DNA from: Nageia nagi
Taxonomy: Eukaryota; Pinophyta
Length of the DNA: 64,000 bases
Assembly (NCBI GenBank): GCA_050084985.1
Contig: JBITNC010000001.1
Location: 196,478,001-196,542,000 of the forward strand
Reading direction: 5' to 3'
Both the position numbers and the translations under genes were made by a program. Each line of letters opens with the position of its first letter. Positions within the stretch are counted from its first letter, which is position 1. Under the pieces are notes generated by a model. It worked only from the letters and a program-made list of their open reading frames with translations. It made no database searches and was not told the origin of the DNA. This document shows, in pieces, positions 11,851 through 24,035 of this stretch.

Positions 11851-12102
11851 TTAAGGTATTTTTTTTATGTGTGTGTTGAAATCATTACCGACCATGATAC
11901 TATAAATTTGCATTATGCATCTTATAAAATAATTACTAGGCCTTGTGTATTCTTCCACATTTTGCATATATATCTTAGGGCCTTTTTTAGAAACATTATT
12001 GTGTATGTATCCAACAATTATTGCATACCATGAAATTGTATTTGCATCACACATTTTATCAACAATATTCTTAAGCCCTATATTTTCTTTCACATTTTGC
12101 AT
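11851..12102 (-). pseudogene. PPR motif fragment, array copy 2
   Basis: The same 83-codon frame as at 6229-6480, with identical protein sequence. This shows how little copies 1 and 2 have diverged here. One partial PPR motif is followed by decayed sequence. It lies directly before the PPR-derived tandem repeats. Confidence 0.6.
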
Positions 12103-12125
12103 ACATGACTATAAGGCATTCAAAA

Positions 12126-12767
12126 TCACAAAATTCAATTTACAAGCATCATGTAAACATAGCCATACAAGTAGTTCAGTTTCTATTGCTACTTTGGCAA
12201 TGAAGTTTAAATATCCATGAAGTTAGCCTATACAAATTATAATATTTGATTTATAAGCACCAAGTAGACATATCCATACACTCAATTCAAGCTTTATGGA
12301 TTTTTGGGTAGTGAAATTCAAATCTCCATCAAGATACAACATTCGATTTGCAAGTACCAAGTAAAAACATCCACACACCCAATTTAGGTTTTATGGGTAT
12401 TTTATCAATAAACTTCAAACCTCCCTCAAGACAGCATGCACAAACCACAACATTTGATTTACAAGCACTAACTCATAGACATATCCACATATGCAATTTA
12501 GGTCTTATAGGTATTTTGAAAGTGAAGTTCAAAGCTCTTCGAGATAGAACATTTGATTTACAAGAACTAAGTAGACACATCCACAAACTCAATTTAGTTT
12601 TTATGCATATTTGGGTAGTGAAGTTCAAATCTCTTTCAATATATCAAATAAAACACACAACATTCGATTTACAAGAATGAACTAGATACATCCACACATA
12701 TCAATCAAGTTTTATAGGTATTTTGGTAGGATGTTCGAAGCTCCCTCAAAATCGCTTGCACACCTAC
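12126..12767 (-). repeat. ~105-bp PPR-derived tandem repeats, copy 2
   Basis: About six units as in copy 1. A single-base deletion ('agctcttcg' for 'agctccttcg') is shared with copy 3 and absent in copy 1. Confidence 0.7.
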
Positions 12768-13007
12768 CACTACGATACTGATGAAGGGACTAATAACAAG
12801 ATTAGTGCTTCCAAGGGTGGGTGAGGAGGGAGGCCTTTGGGGACGATGGGCTAGGAAATACTACTATTGCAACTGATAATAATAGCTGACAAGGGGAAGA
12901 AGGAGGGGTTGACTACAAAGAACCTCATGGTAGAGAGGAGGCACAGTAAGAAGCTCAATTATAGACTCTACATGCTTCGCTTAGTTGTTCCCAAAATCAA
13001 CAAGGTT
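12768..13007 (+). pseudogene. ICE1/SCREAM-type bHLH fragment, array copy 3
   Basis: The basic-helix-1 frame lies at 12888-13007. A TGG-to-TAG change just after VVPKINKVG closes the frame, unlike in copies 1, 2 and 4. The second helix is absent. Confidence 0.58.
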
Positions 13008-13526
13008 GGTTAGATTATTTGTCTTTTTAGGATCAGGAGCTCAAGGGGTGGAATTGTTTCATTTTTCCTATGCATGGGCTGCTTGACTTTTTTCTTTAGA
13101 TTTGAAATGATGTTTGATCTGGGTGCAATACTTTGATGTTATTTCTTCTCTTTTTCTTCCTAAATTATTTTTGTTCTTAGTGCATGATAATATTCACTCC
13201 ATCTTGTTTCAATTTGTTCTTCTTCTTATTTGGGGGCATCTTCATGACTCTGGTATGGTGTTGAAACTATGGATTAATTATTATTGAATTATATAACTCT
13301 CGAATTTTAGCATTAGTTGTAGATCCTCTATTTAACATTATTATATAGGAAATTTTCATATAATGTTGTATTGTGGATTGACCTCCAACTATCAATCTTC
13401 TATGTTTCGAAAGCTGGCCATGTCCTACTTATATTTATAGGAATCTTTGGAGTAACCCAGGGTAGGTACAACCACAGAAGAACAACATATTCAGAACTCT
13501 GCTCCACTGCTCTGATTCTTCAGGTA

Positions 13527-15522
13527 TGAGATATAGGGTGCTACAAGTAGAGATGGCGTAATAGCCATTCTAGAGATCATGTTAATGAATGGAGAGAGAG
13601 TGTAAGACAGTGCACCTTCTGCTGCATCAAGAGTAACTTCCTAATGGGAAAAATTTTACATTATTAAAGCAAGAAGATTAGCTGAAGAGCAAACATGGTG
13701 GAAGGGAGATCTTTGGTAGAGACTCCAACATAACAGCATTAAATTAAGTTCATATATCAGTTTTAATGAAGCATTAAGGTATCATTATATTAGCCATAGC
13801 ATTAAATTTTGTATGTACAGTACATCAAAATATGCTTTAACAAATAGTTTGCTGAATTCATGGTGATGCCCTCTGTATCAGTTCCTATCCATTAAACTAG
13901 CAGTTGTTAATTCCTAGGCTTGACTTGAGCATTGCCAATTTTTTTACCAAAGAGATAAAACCCATTACTAGTTAAATTATTACTATTTGGTATGTTGTAA
14001 AAATTATTCGGATAGATCTTGCCTTAGTTTTTTGCTTTGTCATCATTATCCCACATTTATATTGGTTTTGTAATTGTTGTGCAGATGATGGACCCATGTG
14101 GGAACTTTTCTTCCATGGGAAGGGTAGCAGCAACATGCTGCATTACAAGAAGTGTATGTTGCAGATTGGATATTCCTACCATAGTAAGTGCAGTAGATAT
14201 AACATCACTGTACAGGGCACCTATTTCTGAAGATATTTGTTGATAATAACTTTCAATTAAGGACAAACTTCTTAGATAAAATGCATCCATGAATTTCTTT
14301 TTTATCATAGTCATTATTATTATTGAAGTTCATATATCAGCAAACATAATGGCAGAGAGATCTAAAATTGATCCATATATATATAAGCATTTTACTGATG
14401 TGGTTCATAGACTAGAATTAAGAAAAGGACAACATGATCAACAAGCAGCAAAGGAAAGAAAGGCATAATGGTTTTACTAAGTTCAGTTTTAAGATGCTAA
14501 AAGAAATTATTCCTACGTTCCATATTCCGAATAAAGTAGAAAAATACAACATGATCTCAGTCTACCCCTTTTTATCAACATACCTTGAACACAAGCTTCT
14601 CTTCCTTCGAATGATGATGTCCATTCATTGATGGGCTCTGTCTCATTGGCCATATAGATATGCAAAATATCAAAGTCCTTCAAAATCAAATGTAAAACAT
14701 TATTAAAATATAAATATAAGAATATATAAAATCTGAGATGAAGTTTACAATAACTTTCAAGTTCAATATGGAAAAACAAAATATCAAATCCTCTTCAGTT
14801 TTAAATTCTAACAAATAGAATGATTTTAGAAATCCTAAAAAAGAAAAACAAAATAACAAAGCATTGGACGCGACAATGGATGTTAGGGATTTAACTTCTT
14901 TGCGTTGCTTGCCTTCTCACCCTGGCAACAACCCCAAAACCTTGGTAGCAATCCTAAATAAATATCATGCTGGTTAACCAATGCTGCCACTCTCTCCCAC
15001 TGCCATTATAGGTCACCTTCCCACTCACCTGCATTATCATTCCCTGCTCCAAATTCAGAACTCAAACATTCACAACATTTTTCATTATCGATAGAACACA
15101 AACCCATGTTGTAAAAATTCTTTGAATGTGATCTCATCGCAAGGGATACATTACTCTTGTAGCTATGACTACAACCATATTATTATTCCCTAAAACCCAG
15201 TCTACTTCACATATAATCAATTTTTTAATCACAGAAAATTACCTTGAGATCTTTGTTGAGAATGTTAGACAGAGCCAATAGAAGAGTTGTCTTCCCAAAG
15301 GCAACAACATCATTCTTCAAAGCACAACAATGTCTCAGTCCAGAAGAAGGCAGGATTCATGTAAACATTAACTACTGCTTGATAAAGCAAATATTGAAGA
15401 CATTTGTAACAAACATCAGAAACTATTATGAATTAAGCACTGTATTTATACGAAGCGTTACCTGCTGGGAAAGCAGAACCTCTGCCATCTCAAGCAAATA
15501 GTTGGGTATGGCATGAAGAGCT
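13527..15522 (-). pseudogene. Unidentified spliced gene fragment, copy 3
   Basis: E1 15522-15462 (no internal stop in this copy), E2 15314-15243, E3 14677-14584, E4 ~14226-14085, E5 ~13640-13527. E4 has three missense changes against the other copies (ISTALTM, AATLPME and PHGSI). With E1 to E4 open and donors and acceptors in place, this copy and copy 4 are the least damaged. No start codon, promoter or end could be identified. Function unknown. Confidence 0.55.
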
Positions 15523-17467
15523 CTGGTTCAGGCGCTTGGAAAAAATAGAATGCAGAAATTCTCATTATCTGAGTAGAGGCAGTAGGTTTTCTAAAGCAAT
15601 GAGCAACCAAATTACCTTTTAATACTTTTTATGCTCATTAATTTGTTTTAGCTGAGCAACCAAATTAATTACTATTTTTTTTGCCAGCTCATCTCCAACT
15701 GTTACATATTTCAAAGGTTATATATTTCAAACTTAACCACATACAAGAATCCTATTTGCATATGATTTCTTTTTCTTAGCAAAGTGAATTAAGGAAATTT
15801 GTACATAAGTGAAATGGTTTTGTGTTTTATCAATCTATAAAATATACCCATGTTACAAAATCATATCCAATTTCTATATTTTTATTTTAGAATTTATATT
15901 TATATTGATAAACTTGATTTTTATTATTTTGATGTTGTTTTCATTGTAGATATGAATTTGTATAGTTTATCTTGATGAAATTTAGATTATTATTATTATA
16001 CTTTCACATCTTAAAGCCATGGGTATCTTTGGCATGATTATGAAATTTTGAAAATAAGTCATCAAAATCAACAATCAAACTTCCACATTGATAGCATTCA
16101 TCCACCTCTTGAACACAAATAAATTTTTGATCTCTTCAAATAAAATATGAACCTCTTACATAATTTTCTCTCACAAAACGAAAGGTTCCTTTATCAAGTG
16201 TTAATTAAACCTAGCAATCATATACCTTTAACTAAGCTAAAATATTCCATACCTCACCACTATAAACTCAACCTTTCTATCCATTAAACAAAACATTCAA
16301 GTCCAATAGCATATCCCTACTTCTTAATTTTATATCCCCTAGATAACATGAATATAATTTCCAAGCACAAATAATACGACTTTATAACAAACAACAAAAT
16401 ACCCTTGAAAAATCTATGGTTATTACTTCTTTAGCTCCTTATATCATAATCCACTCTATTCCTCCTAAATTGTATATTCTAAAAAAATACAATTATGGAC
16501 AATAGAAGGTATATCCTTGCATGTCTGAGCCTTCATCCAATTATACATTATTTTGCACTTGATGAAATCCTTTAAATCAAACATTTTCCTCAAAGCCTTG
16601 TGGACACTCTTAGTTATTAGTTTTATACCCTTCTATAGAAATCAATCCTTGTATCAATAGAGTAGACCAAAGATAAAGAATAAAAGTCATAATGAGAACT
16701 AGACATATGCAATAGACCTAGCTAACCATTAACTCATAAGACCTATCAAATCAAGTCAATTAATGCAAATTGTAGATAATAGAATTATAAAGTGGTGGAT
16801 TTGGACTTAAGACAAAGTAGGGAGATATAATGAATAGTTAAGTAGTTTCAACCACTTATAACTTTTGTTTAGTTGGAAAATCTAGGATTCTTGAAATCAA
16901 TGCTACTAAACAAAAACCTAATATACATATGTAATTATGCTTTTCGATTTAATTAATTATATATAAAGAATAATATATAACATACCTAAATAATGTACCT
17001 AATATATATTCACTAGACCAAAATAGGCTTTAGGGGTAGCCAATTTGGTATATTTTTAAGGAGGTGGTTTTAAACCACCTTAATTTTGGGTTTTAATGGT
17101 GGCTTTCATGGGGTTGTTTTGAACTACCGCTATAAAATATAAGGAGGTGGGTTAAAACCACCCCTCGATATAAAATAAATAAATAAAAATCATGTGGGAG
17201 ACTTAAGCAGGCAATTTTGAAAGTTCTTAGGCATTTGAGATTCGAGTTTACCATTGTGAGGGGGGAGAAGAGAGGAGAGGTTAGAATAGGCATTTCAAGT
17301 TTTTTTAGAAAGGTGAGGGAGGAGAGAAGAGGCAAGTAGAGTCATTAGAAAGTATTCTTCCACATTTTTACATTTTAATCTTGTTAAATAATTATCATTC
17401 CTTGTATTCTTCTATATTTTGCAAAATAAGGCTTAACACCTAACAATTGCTTGTGGAATAAAAGTCT

Positions 17468-17719
17468 TTAAGGTATTTTTTTTATGTGTGTGTTGAAATC
17501 ATTACCGACCATGATACTATAAATTTGCATTATGCATCTTATAAAATAATTACTAGGCCTTGTGTATTCTTCCACATTTTGCATATATATCTTAGGGCCT
17601 TTTTTAGAAACATTATTGTGTATGTATCCAACAATTATTGCATACCATGAAATTGTATTTGCATCACACATTTTATCAACAATATTCTTAAGCCCTATAT
17701 TTTCTTTCACATTTTGCAT
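17468..17719 (-). pseudogene. PPR motif fragment, array copy 3
   Basis: Third identical copy of the 83-codon frame with the ANTISWYAIIVGY core. It is not present in copy 4 because the assembly gap begins before this position of the unit. Confidence 0.6.
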
Positions 17720-17742
17720 ACATGACTATAAGGCATTCAAAA

Positions 17743-18384
17743 TCACAAAATTCAATTTACAAGCATCATGTAAACATAGCCATACAAGTAGTTCAGTTTC
17801 TATTGCTACTTTGGCAATGAAGTTTAAATATCCATGAAGTTAGCCTATACAAATTATAATATTTGATTTATAAGCACCAAGTAGACATATCCATACACTC
17901 AATTCAAGCTTTATGGATTTTTGGGTAGTGAAATTCAAATCTCCATCAAGATACAACATTCGATTTGCAAGTACCAAGTAAAAACATCCACACACCCAAT
18001 TTAGGTTTTATGGGTATTTTATCAATAAACTTCAAACCTCCCTCAAGACAGCATGCACAAACCACAACATTTGATTTACAAGCACTAACTCATAGACATA
18101 TCCACATATGCAATTTAGGTCTTATAGGTATTTTGAAAGTGAAGTTCAAAGCTCTTCGAGATAGAACATTTGATTTACAAGAACTAAGTAGACACATCCA
18201 CAAACTCAATTTAGTTTTTATGCATATTTGGGTAGTGAAGTTCAAATCTCTTTCAATATATCAAATAAAACACACAACATTCGATTTACAAGAATGAACT
18301 AGATACATCCACACATATCAATCAAGTTTTATAGGTATTTTGGTAGGATGTTCGAAGCTCCCTCAAAATCGCTTGCACACCTAC
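17743..18384 (-). repeat. ~105-bp PPR-derived tandem repeats, copy 3
   Basis: About six units. By eye this tract is nearly identical to 12126-12767. Confidence 0.7.
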
Positions 18385-18624
18385 CACTACGATACTGATG
18401 AAGGGACTAATAACAAGATTAGTGCTTCCAAGGGTGGGTGAGGAGGGAGGCCTTTGGGGACGATGGGCTAGGAAATACTACTATTGCAACTGATAATAAT
18501 AGCTGACAAGGGGAAGAAGGAGGGGTTGACTACAAAGAACCTCATGGTAGAGAGGAGGCACAGTAAGAAGCTCAATTATATACTCTACATGCTTCGCTTA
18601 GTTGTTCCCAAAATCAACAAGGTT
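18385..18624 (+). pseudogene. ICE1/SCREAM-type bHLH fragment, array copy 4
   Basis: The basic-helix-1 frame lies at 18505-18624 inside an open frame running to 18753. It keeps [18 protein letters not shown] and VVPKI; residues past KINKV are not bHLH-like. Confidence 0.6.
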
Positions 18625-19143
18625 GGTTGGATTATTTGTCTTTTTAGGATCAGGAGTTCAAGGGGTGGAATTGTTTCGTTTTTCCTATGCATGGGCTGCT
18701 TGACTTTTTTCTTTAGATTTGAAATGATGTTTGATCTGGGTGCAATACTTTGATGTCATTTCTTCTCTTTTTCTTCCTAAATTATTTTTGTTCTTAGTGC
18801 ACGATAATATTCACTCCATCTTGTTTCAATTTGTTCTTCTTCTTATTTGGAGGCATCTTCATGACTCTGGTATGGTGTTGAAACTATGGATTAATTATTA
18901 TTGAATTATGTAACTCTTGAACTTTAGCATTAGTTGTAGATACTCTATTTAACATTATTATATAGGAAATTTTCATATAATGTTGCATTGTGGATTGACC
19001 TCCAACTATCAATCTTCTATGTTTCGAAAGCTGGCCATGTCCTACTTATATTTATAGGAATCTTTGGAGTAACCCAGGGCAAGTACAACCACAGAACAAC
19101 AACATATTCAGAACTCTGCTCCACTGCTCTGATTCTTCAGGTA

Positions 19144-21131
19144 TGAGATATAGGGTGCTACAAGTAGAGATGGCGTAATAGCCATTCTAGAGATCATGTT
19201 AATGAATGGAGAGAGAGTGTAAGATAGTGCACCTTCTGCTGCATCAAGAGTAACTTCCTGATGGGAAAAAGTTCACATTATTAAAGCAAGAAGATTAGCT
19301 AAATAGCAAACATGGTGGAAGGGAGATCTTTGGTAGAGACTCCAACATAACAGCATTAAATTAAGTTCATATATCAGTTTTAATGAAGCATTAAGGTATC
19401 ATTATATTAGCCATAGCATTAAATTTTGTATGTACAGTACATCAAAATATGCTTTAACAAATAGTTTGCTGAATTCATGGTGATGCCCTCTGTATCAGTT
19501 CCTATCCATGAAACTAGCAGTTGTTAATCCTAGGCTTGACTTGAGCATTGCCAATTTTTTTACCAAAGAGATAAAACCCATTGCTAGTTAAATTGTTACT
19601 ATTTGGTATGTTGTAAAAATTATTCAGATAGATCTTGCCTTAGTTTTTTACTTTGTTATCATTATCCCACATTTATATTGGTTTTGTAATTGTTGTGCAG
19701 ATGATGGCCCCATGTGGGAACTTTTCTTCCATGGGAGGGGTAGCAGCAACATGCTGCATTACAAGAAGTGTATGTTGCAGATTGGATATTCCTACCATAG
19801 TAAGTGCAGCAGATATAACATCACTGTACAGGGCACCTATTTCTGAAGATATTTGTTGATACTAACTTTCAATTAAGGACAAACTTCTTAGATAAAATGC
19901 ATCCATGAATTTCTTTTTTATCATAGTCATTATTATTATTGAAGTTCATATATCAGCAAACATAATGGCAGAGAGATCTAAAATTGATCCATATATATAT
20001 AAGCATTTTACTGATGTGGTTCATAGACTAGAATTAAGAAAAGGACAACATGATCAACAAGCAGCAAAGGAAAGAAAGGCATAATGGTTTTACTAAATTC
20101 AGTTTTAAGATGCTAAAAGAAATTATTCCTACGTTCCATATTCTGAATAAAGTAGAAAAATACAACATGATCTCAGTCTACCCCTTTTTATCAACATACC
20201 TTGAACACAAGCTTCTCTTCCTTCGAATGATGATGTCCATTCATTGATGGGCTCTGCCTCATTGGCCATATAGATATGCAAAATATCAAAGTCCTTCAAA
20301 ATCAAATGTAAAACATTATTAAAATATAAATATAAGAATATATAAAATCTGAGATGAAGTTTACAATAACTTTCAAGTTCAATATGGAAAAACAAAATAT
20401 CAAATCCTCTTCAGTTTTAAATTCTAACAAATAGAATGATTTTAGAAATCCTAAAAAGAAAAACAAAATAACAAAGCATTGGACGCGACAATGGATGTTA
20501 GGGATTTAACCTCTTTGCGTTGCCTGCCTTCTCACCCTGGCAACAACCCCAAAACCTTGGCAGCAATCCTAAATAAATATCATGCTGGTTAACCAACGCT
20601 GCCACTCTCCCCACTGCCATTATAGGTCACCTTCCCACTCACCTGCATTATCATTCCCTGCTCCAAATTCAGAACTCAAACATTCACAACATTTTTCATT
20701 ATCGATAGAACACAAACCCATGTTGTAAAAATTCTTTGAATGTGATCTCATCGCAAGGGATACTCTTGTAGCTATGACTACAACCATATTATTATTCCCT
20801 AAAACCCAGTCTACTTCACATATAATCGATTTTTTAATCACAGAAAATTACCTTGAGATCTTTGTTGAGAATGTTGGACAGAGCCGATAGAAGAGTTGTC
20901 TTCCCAAAGGCAACAACGTCATTCTTCAAAGCACAACAATGTCTCAGTCCAGAAGAAGGCAGGATTCATGTAAACATTAACTACTGCTTGATAAAGCAAA
21001 TATTGAAGACATTTGGAACCAACATCAGAAACTGTTATGAATTAAGCACTGTATTTATACGAAGCGTTACCTGCTGGGAAAGCAGAACCTCTGCCATCTC
21101 AAGCAAATAGTTGGGTATGGCATGAAGAGCT
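19144..21131 (-). pseudogene. Unidentified spliced gene fragment, copy 4
   Basis: E1 21131-21071 (open, ends QQ before GTAACG), E2 20923-20852 (KTTLLSALSNILNKDLK), E3 20293-20200 (one change, ANEAEP), E4 ~19842-19701, E5 ~19257-19144. Splice-site dinucleotides between E1 and E4 are all present. Together with copy 3 this is the best template for finding the parent gene. Confidence 0.55.
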
Positions 21132-22477
21132 CTGGTTCAGGCGCTTGGAAAAAACAGAATGCAGAAATTCTCATTGTCTGAGCAGAGGCAGTAGGGTTTC
21201 TAAAGCAATGAGCAACCAAATTACCTTTTAATACTTTTTATGCTCATTAATTTGTTTTAGCTGAGCAACCAAATTAATTACTATTTTTTTTGCCAGCTCA
21301 TCTCCAACTGTTACATATTTCAACGGTTATATATTTCAAACTTAACCACATACAATGAATCCTATTTGCATATGATTTATTTTTCTTAGCAAAGTGAATT
21401 AAGGAAATTTGTACATAAGTGAAATGGTTTTGTGTTTTATCAATCTATAAAATATACCCATGTTACAAAATCATTTCCAATTTCTATATTTTTATTTTAG
21501 AATTTATATTTATATTGATGAACTTGATTTTTATTATTTTGATGTTGTTTTCATTGTAGATATGAATTTGTATAGTTTATCTTGATGAAATTTTAGATTA
21601 TTATTATTATTATACTTTCACATCTTAAAGCCATGGGTATCTTTGGCATGATTATGAAAATTTGAAAATAAGTCATCAAAATCAACAATCAAACTTCCAC
21701 ATTGATAGCATTCATCCACCTCTTGAACACAAATAAATTTTTGATCTCTTCAAATAAAATATGAACCTCTTACATAATTTTCTCTCACAAAACGAAAGGT
21801 TCCTTTATCAAGTGTTAATTAAACCTAGCAATCATATACCTTTAACTAAGCTAAAATATTCCATACCTCACCACTATAAACTCAACCTTTCTATCCATTA
21901 AACAAAACATTCAAGTCCAATAGCATATCCCTACTTCTTAATTTTATATCCCCTAGATAACATGAATATAATTTCCAAGCACAAATAATACGACTTTATA
22001 ACAAACAACAAAATACCCTTGAAAAATCTATGGTTATTACTTCTTTAGCTCCTTAAATCATAATCCACTCTATTCCTCCTAAATTGTATATTCTAAAAAA
22101 ATACAATTATGGACAATAGAAGGTATATCCTTGCATGTCTGAGCCTTCATCCAATTATACATTATTTTGCACTTGATGAAATCCTTTAAATCAAACTTTT
22201 TCCTCAAAGCCTTGTGGACACTATTAGTTATTAGTTTTATAACCTTCTATAGAAATCAATCCTTGTATCAATAGAGTAGACCAAAGATAAAGAATAAAAT
22301 TCATAATGAGAACTAGACATATGCAATAGACCTAGCTAACCATTAACTCATAAGACCTATCAAATCAAGTCAATTAATGCAAATTGTAGATAATAGAATT
22401 ATAAAGTGGTGGATTTGGACTTAAGACAAAGTAGGGAGATATAATGAATAATTAAGTAGTTTCAACCACTTATAACT

Positions 22478-22577
22478 NNNNNNNNNNNNNNNNNNNNNNN
22501 NNNNNNNNNNNNNNNNNNNNNNNNNNNNNNNNNNNNNNNNNNNNNNNNNNNNNNNNNNNNNNNNNNNNNNNNNNNNN
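22478..22577. other. Assembly gap of exactly 100 Ns
   Basis: One hundred consecutive Ns, the usual placeholder for a gap of unknown size. It falls inside tandem copy 4, where an assembler would be expected to fail. Confidence 0.97.
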
Positions 22578-22850
22578 ACATATTCCAATTTAGGTTTTGT
22601 GGGTATTTTGATAGTGAAGTTCAAAGCACCCCAAAGATAGGCTATACATACAAGAACCAAGTAGACACATCAACACACCTAATTCAAGTTTTATGAGTAT
22701 TTTAGTAGTGAAGTTTGAAGCTCCCTCATGGTAACCTACATAAACCACAACATTCAATTTACAAGTACCATGTAGACACATCTATATACCCAATTCAAGT
22801 TTTATGGGTATTTTGATAGTGGAGTTCAAAGCTCGCTCAAGATAGTTTGC
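22578..22850 (-). repeat. PPR-derived ~105-bp repeats right of the gap
   Basis: About three units. On the minus strand they read FTTKILIKLELG, MCLLGSC and MCLHGTCKLNVVVYVGY, the same PPR last-motif/E-motif theme as in the array. They differ enough from the array tracts that they are a separate, older tract and not simply the end of copy 4. Confidence 0.65.
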
Positions 22851-22867
22851 ATGACCAAGAAGATCAA

Positions 22868-24035
22868 CAATGCATGTATAATGATTCATCCTAGAAAATA
22901 ATGCAATAAGCATTGCTCACTTTATTAAAATATTTACAAGTTATATAAACACAGAAAACTTATGTTGTAAGGGTTTATTCCTAAGTACTTTGTAATATCA
23001 AAGAGTTTAATGGTATATTAGTTGTAGCTATGAATTACATGTCCTCCAATCATTACATTTTATGAAATTGTATCTATGAACTTAATTAGGTGAGCACACA
23101 AAAATCTATTATGTAATTAGAGATAAACTTGTTTGCAATACAATAATTTCATACTTAAAAGTTATTCACAACACTTTTTTAAAAAATAAAATGGAACATG
23201 GTTTCTTATCTATCTGAAAGCATGCTCCATGTACAATAACATTCTCCATGTTTGAAATGCAATTTTCTAGTTCAAAATTAATATTTGAAAGTAAAATATA
23301 AGATGCAATATATTTAGGCTTTAAAAAAGGGATTATTACCACAAACACCCCTATTCCTACATTTTTATGTGATTTACAAGCACCAAGAAGACACATCCAC
23401 ATACTTAATTTAGGTTTTATGGGCATTTTGGTAATAAAGTTCAAAGCTTCCTCAAGATATCATGCATAACCAAGCTAGTCCAAAATATATGTATAATGCT
23501 ATTCTTTATAGAAAATCCATTTTGTGCATATCTTATGATCATTGCAATCCATGAAATTATATATGCATCATGCATCTTATCAAATAATTATCGATCCTTC
23601 AAGTTGAATGTTGGTATATGCTTATAGGGGGAATTAAATTTTGATAATATGCAGAGTGGTACTCTACCCAAAAAAGAAAAAAGAAAGATGTGGCAATTAG
23701 TTGAATATATCAGAAAAAGCAAAGAGCCAATGATAGGAAAGTTGCACACCAGTAAGTACTTGAAATTTGATAGAGTTATTCAATAATGATTGATCTACAT
23801 ATATTAGAATTGATTATGGTTTTATTAGCAACAATGATGTATTATAGAAAATTTAAAAATTAGATGGATGTGATCTTGTTTAGTGAGTAAGGAACCTAAA
23901 GATGCAACTCATAACATAATTAAATCTAATGGAAAGATTGATATAAATTACAAGCTTAACGATGGTTTGGATAACAAGCCTCACTATGCCTTTATTAGTG
24001 AGCTTGATGATGGTCTAGTCAATGAGCCTGGTAAT
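22868..24035. repeat. Diverged segmental duplicate, copy A
   Basis: Matches 29351-30505 along its length, starting 'tgtataatgattcatcctag'. Further shared blocks are 'ggtgagca', 'gagataaactt', 'aaaataaaatggaacat', 'ttagatggatgtgatcttgtt' and 'gatgatggtctag'. Copy A has no insertion at its left edge and so preserves the empty site 'aatgcatgtataatg'. Confidence 0.75.
23166..23600 (-). pseudogene. PPR C-terminal fragment with E motif
   Basis: On the minus strand, 23444-23166 is a 92-codon frame. It starts NFITKMPIKPKLS and continues WMCLLGACKSHKNVGIG, then ASYILLSNINFELEN. This is the order of the last PPR motif and the E motif of plant PPR proteins ('FI.KMPIKPd..vWmcLLGAC..H.nv.lGe', then 'n..yvLLSNiya..g'). 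Upstream on the same strand (23600-23445), a decayed PPR motif can be traced in broken frames. The later E+ and DYW parts are not visible. It is a pseudogene: short, no start, and the E motif is altered. Intact relatives bind organellar RNA and recruit editing factors. This is the best-preserved version of the sequence from which the ~105-bp repeats derive. Confidence 0.72.

Larger units (their letters stand above)
7148..12767 (+). repeat. 5.62-kb tandem unit, copy 2
   Basis: Second direct copy, 5620 bp, same content and order as copy 1. Its last ~700 bp (for example 'aaagctcttcgagatag' and 'aatcgcttgcac') matches the end of copy 3 better than that of copy 1. Its start ('gaggcttttggggatgatgg') matches copy 1 better than copies 3 and 4. 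Confidence 0.92.
12768..18384 (+). repeat. 5.62-kb tandem unit, copy 3
   Basis: Third direct copy, 5617 bp. It shares 'aggcctttggggacgatggg' near its start with copy 4, and its end with copy 2. It has a short deletion near 17318 (loss of 'atag' in 'ggatagaggag'). Confidence 0.92.
18385..22477 (+). repeat. 5.62-kb tandem unit, copy 4, truncated by the assembly gap
   Basis: Fourth direct copy, 4093 bp present (73% of the unit). It stops in 'ttcaaccacttataact' at the first N, in the middle of the AT-rich filler, not at a natural unit boundary. The truncation is therefore an assembly break, and the real copy number could be higher. Confidence 0.92.

Noticed and set aside
22578-22850. Right end of tandem copy 4 across the gap
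   Set aside because: The repeats here are too diverged from those of copies 1-3, and they lead into different flanking sequence.
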